This document shows positions 56,785 through 64,000 of a DNA stretch of 64,000 nucleotides, one piece after another. Source of the stretch: Halichondria panicea (lineage: Eukaryota; Porifera; Demospongiae; Suberitida; Halichondriidae); contig NC_087385.1 of the NCBI RefSeq assembly GCF_963675165.1, forward strand, positions 3,534,501 to 3,598,500, given 5' to 3'. Within the stretch, counting starts at the first letter, position 1; every line of letters starts with the position of its first letter. Both the position numbers and the translations under genes were made by a program. The notes beneath the pieces were generated by a model. It saw only the letters and a program-made list of their open reading frames with translations, was not told where the DNA came from and did not search any database.

Positions 56785-59533
56785 CTACCAGTCCGCTTCT
56801 CCAGTTCCTTTCTGGAACACATAGTCATAGCCACCCAAGTGCATGATTCCGTCTTTGAGAAGAAACTTCCATTTGGTCCGTACTCTATACACCTGTGTGT
56901 GTGGGTGTAGAGAAGGTGGTATAGGTGCTACAGGAACATGTGTCAGGTCATTCAGATGACATACTGGGCCGGGTGGTGGGCAGATACACATACATGATTG
57001 TACTTTAGTAGTATACCCTTAGCACATAAATGGTACTCACTAGTCACTGTATAAGCGCCAAAGTTTTGAGGACCGCGAATTGCTATTTTTTGTACATTGG
57101 ATACTTTATTACTACTACCAGAAATATAATTTTCAAGGTTTAAGTAAATCGCAAAACTATGCGATACCAGTGTTTTAATTTGATGTTTTAATTGAACCAT
57201 GCACTCCTGATTCAACACACAGTGCATGCCCTCACTTTCTCCCAGAGACACACAATGGTGTCATTGGTTTCAAAATCTTTCTGGTCTCCCACGTCATCAT
57301 CGACATCATCGTCACTGTTCAATGGGTCCTCATCGTCCACTGCCTGGAGTGACAACATACTCAATACATCAACTGTATTTAAAGTATGTGGAACTACAAC
57401 AATATATTGTAGATATGGTACGTAGGTATAAAACTACTACTTATATAGGCACCTGGGGAGAACACTGTATGCACTGAGAAATTGTTGATATACATGTATA
57501 CATGACTCACCTCATCTGTACCACCAACCTCTTCCTACAGAATTAAAATTAAAACTAGTTGATCGAGCATTATGTGTGTACATATAATAATTATCTATGT
57601 TAATTTACAATTTACACACACAAACTTTGCATATAAATTACCTCGTACATGTACTGTAAGCTATCCTACTATAGTAAAATAACGGAGAAAACATAATCTT
57701 TAAAGTAGTCCACACCCACCTCTGAGGAGTCATCATCTAAGTCAGAGTCTTCTTCACTGCTACTGTCTCCTCCATCCAGCTGAGCTATAAATCCTCGTCT
57801 CTTGCGACTTGCGCAATTTAACTTATGGTCACTGCGCAGCCCATCTAGTTGCTCAATCACTTCAAATTCAACTGTATCCCCAGGCTTGGGAAAACAATGT
57901 TTGAATTTATGCTTGGTTTTCCTCGTCAAGATGTCCTCTGTAGATGACAAACCATCCTGTTTTGTTCCCTCAATCTCCAAACACCTTGGGAGTCGAGACA
58001 CCGTCGCTTGTTTGTCCTGCTTGCTGACCGTTTGTAGATTGGAAAAATCATAGTGTGCTGGTAGAGGAGAGTATCCATCAATTTGCTGCACATCTTTTTC
58101 TTGAGTTTTGGACTTAGAACCCTGTGCTGCAGCTGCTGCTTGTTTCTGAAAAGCCATTAAATGGCTCAGTGGAACCAAAACTGTCCCTTGGGGAGTCTAA
58201 ACAGAGAAGATATGGATCTATGAACACAGTACGCGCTAGCAGAACGTAACACACGAACTACATGCATGCGTGAAAATCACAAATCTCCACTAACCAAATA
58301 CTTACATTACGTAATTCTTCATTAAGTCAATTAACATACCTGTATTGGAACCATTCCTTGCTGGAAAGCAGAAAACTGTGAAAAATACAATAATTAATTA
58401 GTTCTAGCTAACCAAACGAGGCTTACTGAGGGTTGCAACAATGCAGGCATAGCCTGAGAGGCAGCTGTGGATCCACCTTCACCAACAGCTGTCATCATGC
58501 CTTAGTGAATAAAAGTGCACCGTGGAGTTACACAAGCGCAATGGTGTGACTAGAAATGTGAGCCCAAACAAAAACAAATGCTTAATTGGCATGATCACCT
58601 ACAATGCTTATTAAACAATTGCGTGGGCAGCATGGAATCAGTGAAGAAGCAAATACCGAGCATGTCACATAATTATGCAATACTGGAATGAAATGCTGTG
58701 TTATTGTACATTTGTAGTTCTAGCTATAAATATAAGTAAGTGCAGGACATACAGGCTTGCATTTAATTTACAGCCACATGCACGCACACTTTCCTCTCAC
58801 CTGGGTGCACAGCTATAGAAGCTTGCGGTTGTGCTGAGCTAGATGTTGCGACCGTAGTGGGTGTGGTTTGTGATCGAGGGGGAGCAGTATGGATCACAGA
58901 GGAAGCTTCACGCTCAGCGCTTCGTGAAGAAATCAGGGAGGGTGGTTGAGGAAGAGTTCGCTCTTGTTGGACAGGGACCAATGGAGGGGGCTATGGAGGA
59001 ATTTATCTCACACCGATCAAATCGAACAATTATCTCACCAAACTAATAAGGTTTGTAGATTTAGGCATACTCGTCTGTGCTGTCTGCCGTGAAGATGGCT
59101 TTGGATCTGAGGACACAGACTTTGGCGGAGGGTCAGGTTTAGGTGGTCGATTGACTGCTCCAGAGAGACTCAGCTTGTTCAGCCAGATCTAGGCAGTTGT
59201 ACAAACAAAGCTAGTACATCTCATACATCTCATTGTTTGTCTGTGTGCACGGTGTACATGTGACAGCTAGTAGTACATGTTGTGCCAGAATAAGCATGCA
59301 CACAACATTGCAGACAGAGAGTCATTTAATGCTCTAAAGCAAAGGCCCATGTACCTACCTGCCTAAACAGATTATACGTACTAAGCTCTGAAAATCAGCT
59401 AGATGCTCAACCTAGTATCCAATAGCCTCACTCGTTTCAGGTCTTCCAGCACTTCAAGATCCACAGCTTCATTGAGAAACTCTTCACGCACATTCCTGAT
59501 TACGTCATCAATAACGTTCTTGTACACACTAGT
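56785..59533 (-). CDS. GTF2A1: Transcription initiation factor IIA alpha/beta subunit (first short exon uncertain)
   Basis: Exons: 59533-59432, 59188-59071, about 58962 to 58801, 58500-58427, 58375-58340, 58196-57720, 57534-57511, 57343-57236 and 56892-56785 (stop). TFIIA stabilises TBP on promoters. The N-terminal four-helix part is clear (SVYKNVIDDVIRNVREEF, DLEVLEDLKR, IWLNKLSLSGAV). So is the C-terminal beta-barrel part (DTIVCLWEK, TKWKFLLKDGIMHLGGYDYV, ending GEADW), preceded by an acidic stretch (DEDPLNSDDDVDDD). The linker has two QLDG motifs, as in the taspase-1 site of TFIIA. The linker is Pro/Ser/Thr/Ala-rich, not Gln-rich. Two exons are tiny (24 and 36 nt). The acceptor of the exon ending at 58801 was set at 58962 to keep phase; 58991 is an alternative that would break it. 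Confidence 0.9.
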
Positions 59534-59629
59534 CTGTAGACACAAAATGATAATTAAAATATACTACGCACATAAGTAGGGTGGCAAACAACGGCGCCAA
59601 TATACCCACTCGCTATACGGTATCAGAGA

Positions 59630-59715
59630 TCGGTGTAGAAGCGATATGGCCCCCCCCTTATTTTAGGGCCCGGGAGCCCTGAAATGGGGGGAGCCCCATA
59701 TCGCTTCTACACCGG
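59630..59715. repeat. Perfect short fold-back
   Basis: CGGTGTAGAAGCGATATGGC and GCCCCATATCGCTTCTACACCG pair around a short CCCTTATTTTAGGG-like centre. It lies upstream of the second GTF2A1 exon. Confidence 0.85.
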
Positions 59716-59995
59716 TACTTGGGTGTGGTTGACTAATTATGATTATAATGTGTGGAACCGCAATGGTTTGGCTATGCTGGCTTGTCCATTTTAATTTAAC
59801 TATACATGTAAGACTACTAGTGACTTTTTACAAGGGTCGAGCATTCATCAATGAGACTGACCTTTAATGTTGCAATGTACGTAGTGGTATTGCCTATCAT
59901 TATAATTATGCAAGTTCAAAATCAGGGTTTGGCTCATCCTAACGCATGAAACGAGTCCATTATACAAAACAGATATTGCATGGTTAACTGCATAC

Positions 59996-60022
59996 TGTAC
60001 AAATTGCCATCGATCTCGCCAT
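59996..60022 (-). other. Candidate first coding exon of GTF2A1
   Basis: ATG followed by eight codons (MARSMAICT) ends at a GTATGC donor in phase 0, matching the phase of the exon at 59533. Vertebrate GTF2A1 also starts with a short, poorly conserved peptide before the first helix. There is no other support. Confidence 0.3.
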
Positions 60023-60261
60023 CTCAATGTGTTACATCATTATACGTATAGCATGCACAAATCACTACAAGTGCTAGTATAATTGGCCTACGTTAATCAC
60101 GCGACTGCAATGACATCAATGCAGTGATTCGTGCATGCATGTCGGACCTCCTTTGATATTGACCACATTCTGGGTGTACGTGTTATATCCGACAATAGTA
60201 TATACGTACATGTACAATCCTTTGATGTCTGGCTAATAAATCATTATACACTAAGATACCC

Positions 60262-60602
60262 GTACCCTAGACTGGCGGTGACAGCCGCCCGAGCGTGTAG
60301 CGCGAGCGACTGGCAAACTGCCTATCAGTCACTCGTCTCAGCGGAAGTGTAATAGATCGTATGACACTACTAAACATGAATATCGTTATAGATAATGTGG
60401 TTAAATTTTGCTATGAGATTCAGCTACTATGGAATGCACTGAATCCCCTGAAGTGTAAGTGCGGTTACAATTACAGGGCTAATATGACGTTGAGCAATCT
60501 GATAGGCTGCAATGCTCGTTGCAGCTGAGACGAGTGACTGATAGACAGTTTGCCAGTCCCTCGCGGTACACGAGGGGCTGTCGCCGCCAGTCTACCCGTA
60601 CC
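60262..60602. mobile_element. Inverted-repeat element with about 75-bp arms
   Basis: CTAGACTGGCGGTGACAGCC through CAGTCACTCGTCTCAGC on the left is mirrored by GCTGAGACGAGTGACTGATA through GGCTGTCGCCGCCAGTCTA on the right. The loop is about 180 bp and there is no ORF. It lies between GTF2A1 and COA3. Confidence 0.8.
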
Positions 60603-61189
60603 CCACCAGCTCATGATTAGTGATTGAAAATTGAAAATTGAATTTAGATTACGGTATAGATCTAAGAAGCGAGATAGTAAGTGGAAACACACAAAGGGAT
60701 TTTCAGAATTCTTTAAAGCTTATTTCTAACCGATACATAATTATTTAGACAGAACTAGTAATCATTATTATACCAGGTGATCCAAACTGCTGTTACTAGT
60801 AGCAGTTGCCATCCCTTTCACTTTTCTCTCAGAGGCAAAGTCTTCCTTTTATACTTGTCAGCAGAGAAACCGTGGCTTCTCTAATTGTACGAATAATTTT
60901 CTTTGCCTTCCTAAAATTGGAATGATTTCCATTAAATGTGCACCTAAAGATCTGTCGCAGTGCAGTGCAGTGCAGTGGCAAGCAGAGCAGAGTCGAGTAG
61001 CAAGATCTTAGATCAGAGTGTGACAAGCTAACTAGTTTTAATGTGTCTGATCTGATCAGTAGAAAATAACTGCAGGTACGTATAGGTGAGAGTGTTAATA
61101 TGGAATCCATATACCTAAGAGTCCAACAAGTTATTAAATTGGTACGTACGTATACATATACACAGTTGAAGCATTTTTATTAATAATAG

Positions 61190-61390
61190 TACCGTACTTA
61201 TCAATTTAAGTCAACCCTCCAAATGACCCTCGCAATTTTCTGACCTCAAAAGTAGCGACTGCTGGCTGCATTGACAATTATTTTTTATGTCGCGTCCTAA
61301 ATAGAGGTCAAACCATAGCCTCGATTCCAGGCCGTTAGAAATTTAAGCGGCCTGTAATCGAGGATAGAGTAACCTCAACCTACTTCCAAT
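61190..61390. mobile_element. Truncated family A fragment
   Basis: Words such as AACCCTCCAAATGACCC, TGACCTCAAAAGTAGCGACT and TAGCCTCGATTCCAGGCCG match the left half of the family A copies. It lies directly before a full copy. Confidence 0.55.
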
Positions 61391-61720
61391 TACCGTAATA
61401 CATCGATTTAAGGCGACCCTCCAAATATGCGACACCCAGGAGCTTCAGCAATTTTCTGACCTCTAAAAATAGCAACAGCTGCGTTGATAATTATTTTTTA
61501 GTGTCACATTCTAAATGTAGCCACTCCCTAGCCTTGATTGTAGCCCACTGGAAAATCAGTGTTTTTAAGCGGCCTGAAATCGAGGCAAGTAGACTCTGTA
61601 AAGTACGTTACCTCCAATTAGATGCGACCCTCTAAAATATAATTTTTCAACCCCCAAAATAAGCGACCTCTGGCTTTGTAATTATTAAAAAGTGTCGCTT
61701 TAAATCGAGGTATTACGGTA
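61391..61720. mobile_element. MITE-like element family A, complete copy
   Basis: It starts TACCGTAATACATCGATTTA and ends TTTAAATCGAGGTATTACGGTA. About 330 bp, upstream of COA3. The stretch 61721-61800 repeats the right-hand part again. Confidence 0.8.
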
Positions 61721-61920
61721 GATGCAACACCAAGACTTTTCAACCTCAAAAAGAAACGACCTCTGGCTTATTACAAGTGTTGCCTTAAATCAAATAAGTA
61801 CAGTAGTAACAAATTGACTGACTAGAAGTGATTCTAGTTGCTAGTATTATCAGGTGAGAATATTACGGGATATATATATATATATTAAGTTTGTGTTCTC
61901 CCCGTACTCAGATTGTCATA

Positions 61921-62181
61921 ATGTCCTCTAGTGGTGGTGGTTCATCTGCTCCATCTGACGCAACGAGACGAATTGTTGAAACTGAAGTAAAACGCATAAT
62001 TCTCTCCAGATATCGTAGAAGAAATGCTATAGTTGGTCTGTGTCTCCTGGGTGGAGTGCTGAGTGTGTATGGCTACTCCATGTTTGCCGTTAGACAGGAG
62101 AGCTTAAACCTAGATGACATTGTAGACCCAAATGAAAATGTTTCAAACAATCCAGCACTGTTTGCTAGCAAATCAAAGTAG
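61921..62181 (+). CDS. COA3: Cytochrome c oxidase assembly factor 3 homologue
   Basis: A single-exon ORF of 86 residues. The charged segment RIILSRYRRRNAIVG leads into one membrane helix (LCLLGGVLSVYGYSMFAV) and then RQESLNLDDI. This matches the R-R-x-x-R-N-I-V-x-G, Y-G-Y and Q-E-x-x-L core of animal COA3 (CCDC56). COA3 is an inner-mitochondrial-membrane protein that stabilises newly made COX1 during complex IV assembly. The ATG at 61921 gives the family length. An acceptor-like CAG just upstream (about 61911) could end a 5' UTR intron. AATAAA at 62215-62220 is a likely polyadenylation signal, 34 bp after the stop. Confidence 0.85.
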   Translation: MSSSGGGSSAPSDATRRIVETEVKRIILSRYRRRNAIVGLCLLGGVLSVYGYSMFAVRQESLNLDDIVDPNENVSNNPALFASKSK

Positions 62182-62214
62182 TTTTGCTTTGTGCTTAATA
62201 CATTCACGTTCATA

Positions 62215-62220
62215 AATAAA
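62215..62220 (+). terminator. Probable polyadenylation signal of COA3
   Basis: AATAAA sits 34 bp after the COA3 stop, in the CATAAATAAAAATTG context. Confidence 0.55.
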
Positions 62221-62538
62221 AATTGAACACATCGTATTAATTAATAGAGTGTGTTAGCAACTTCAGTATTATAGATCTGGAACATTGAGAGCAATATTTA
62301 CATTCTGAAGAAGGTTTCAATTAGGTTGTGAATTGAAGTGGTGCAGTATATATATAATTATGCGTGTATAAAATCATACACACATGACGTACTGCTACTG
62401 TGCGAGTGCAGGGGACATTAGAAAGAAAAAGTACAAAAGAGAAGTATACGTACGGACATCATGTGTACCTACATTGCTACAAGTAAAGTATTTCAGTCAA
62501 AAAAGAGTACACATACATTTATATATTTTTGTTCAAAG

Positions 62539-63466
62539 TTAGTAACGGCCATAGTAACCACTACCTCTTCTTGGAGGGGTTTGTCCTCCATAGTTTCCTC
62601 GATAATTTCCTGGACTACTATACGGGGATCGATAGTGCTGAGGAGGGCCACCATAAGGACCTCCCCTGGGATTGCCGTACATGGGAGGAGGTGGCGCAGG
62701 AGTCCCATATTGATTGTAACGGGGAGTCCGTTGTTGATAGCCGTACGAGTTCCCTCCATAGCCATACTGACCACGAGGGCTGTAAGAGCTTCTATTTGAA
62801 CCATATGAGCTGCAGTGTTGAGGGTACAGTAGTCACTGCTACGTAACAATCATATACTTAGTATAATTAATAGTATCGCTAAGAGTGCAATATGGGATTA
62901 ATAGTACGAGTAACAAGCAATGGCAAGGATACTAATTGCACGAGGCGTAGCTGAGTGCTATTAATCCCTTATTGCACGAGTAGCGTACTATTGATTGTTA
63001 ATCGTTTGTGATGCAGTTTTAAGGACATTTTTAGCTGCAGTTTCAGTAAAAAAATTAGCCGCGGCCGTTATTCGAACGTGCGGTCGTCAAGGCAGTAATT
63101 GCAAGTCGTTAATGACGACGTGCAATTACTGATACGCGATTAATCACCGTACGAATCACAGTGAATAATAGGACAAGATGCGATTATTCAGAGATTAGCA
63201 TCTATCTATCGTACATTTATACCTGTTTTGGTGAGGAGAGTATCCTGAATATCCCCCACCCCGAGCTCCACTGCTACCTCTGTATTCGTAACGACTACCA
63301 CTGTTACCTCTGTATTCGTAACGACCCCTTTTTGACTGAGGGTAGGATGGAAGGCCCAGGGCATCCTCTCGATACTGCCTCACAATTTTCTCTGCCGCTA
63401 TCCCATATATGTCTGAGTAATTCACATCTTGGAAATGTTCACCTGCCTTAGGGATGTAAAAGTTTG
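62539..63466 (-). CDS. Gly/Tyr/Arg-rich protein, 3' part (gene continues off the right edge)
   Basis: Two exons, 63466-63223 and 62809-62539 (stop), join in phase (172 residues). The first starts with an ordered-looking segment (NFYIPKAGEHFQDV, SDIYGIAAEKIVRQYRED). It then has a duplicated RYEYRG(N/S)SG unit and GARGGGYSGYSP. The second is Tyr/Gly/Pro-rich (QYGYGGNSYGYQQ, PRGGPYGGPPQHY, RRGSGYYGRY). RGG- and GY-rich tails are typical of RNA-binding and condensate-forming proteins, but no RNA-binding domain is visible here, so the identity is open. The 5' end lies beyond the acceptor at 63467 and is probably outside the window. Confidence 0.65.
62888..62979. repeat. Fold-back in intron of the GY-rich gene
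   Basis: GTGCAATATGGGATTAATAG and CTATTAATCCCTTATTGCAC are imperfect inverted arms. A second palindrome (CAGTAATTGCAAGTCGTTAA with its mirror) lies at about 63092-63131 in the same intron. Confidence 0.7.
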
Positions 63467-64000
63467 CTGCAGAAACAGAAAGAGGACAATACCCATCAAA
63501 GTAAAGAACACAGTCATGTTAACATTCTTAACTATGCAAAGGGTAGCTAGCTACTAACGTGTAACGGGTATATATATTTGGCTATATAATTATAGCTGGC
63601 GATTCTTAATTTGACGATAACTGCATTGGCATTATCGATGACGTACAAAATTGTATATTATATTGTCGGCGATTTTTAATTTGGCAAATTTCACCTAGAT
63701 TTGCCAAATTGTCAAATTTATTCGGGGCCAAATATATCCGCTATACGGTATGCCATAAAAGTAACTATACCCTAGTAGAACAGAATAAATACATAATGAA
63801 GACCGAATAACTGCAGATCCTCATGCAAACTCATTTGACAAAGCAATGTTCAATGATATCATTTAAAAATCCAAGAAATCATTATTGTTTTGAAAATAGA
63901 GCCAGGAGTTACATGTACATGACAGTGTACAGATAGAAGCCTGAGTAGAAGCGCTATATACACATTATACATGTATACTGAGATGGACAGCACAACAAAT
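63467..64000. other. Right edge: intron or upstream sequence
   Basis: No exon was recognised. The stretch contains AATTTGGCAAATTTCACC with inverted partners and ends a repeat with CCGCTATACGGTA near 63738-63750, matching the terminal motif of other elements in the window. Confidence 0.4.

Noticed and set aside
62493-62849. 118- and 112-codon ORFs on both strands in other frames
   Set aside because: Shadows of the low-complexity Gly/Tyr-rich exon; only one minus-strand frame joins the upstream exon in phase.

Overview
The window is nuclear DNA from an animal with compact, intron-rich genes. Introns are mostly 60-300 bp with GT-AG ends, AT content is high, and short inverted-repeat DNA elements are common. 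Homologues of WDHD1, TTC38, ZC3H11A, COA3, TFIIA alpha/beta, PSMC6 and a tail-anchored spectrin-repeat (nesprin-like) protein place it in Metazoa. The gene density, intron style and an unusual lipase-GTPase fusion suggest an early-branching animal, most likely a demosponge. That assignment is inference: nothing in the window names the species.

Layout, left to right. (1) 193-4978 (+): 3' part of a gene fusing a class-3-lipase-like alpha/beta hydrolase to a P-loop GTPase; it runs off the left edge. (2) 5050-8384 (+): TTC38, starting about 70 bp after gene 1. (3) 8737-14550 (-): PSMC6/Rpt4, a 26S proteasome ATPase. (4) 14837-16247 (-): a DPY30-motif protein like DYDC1/2. (5) 16992-21221 (+): ZC3H11A-like CCCH zinc-finger protein. 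(6) 21904-31765 (-): WDHD1/AND-1/Ctf4. (7) 33047-39650 (+): SWAP70/DEF6-like PH protein with a tyrosine- and proline-rich adaptor tail. (8) about 39801-56371 (-): a roughly 2,600-residue spectrin-repeat protein with a C-terminal membrane anchor. (9) 56785-59533, perhaps to 60022 (-): TFIIA alpha/beta (GTF2A1). (10) 61921-62181 (+): COA3. (11) 62539 to beyond 63466 (-): an unrecognised Gly/Tyr/Arg-rich protein whose 5' part is outside the window.

Exon boundaries were read by eye from ORF continuity, splice consensus and phase. For nearly every gene the phases add up to one open frame, which is the strongest internal support. The genes do not form one pathway: they are mainly housekeeping functions (replication, proteasome, transcription initiation, mRNA export, mitochondrial assembly) beside cytoskeletal and signalling genes. 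The non-coding space, especially long introns, is filled with several families of small terminal-inverted-repeat elements (MITE-like), some nested in each other.

The most notable items are the lipase-GTPase fusion, the SWAP70-like head joined to a YxxM adaptor tail, two taspase-1-type QLDG motifs in TFIIA, a nesprin-like protein without actin-binding CH domains, and a WDHD1 with no visible HMG box.
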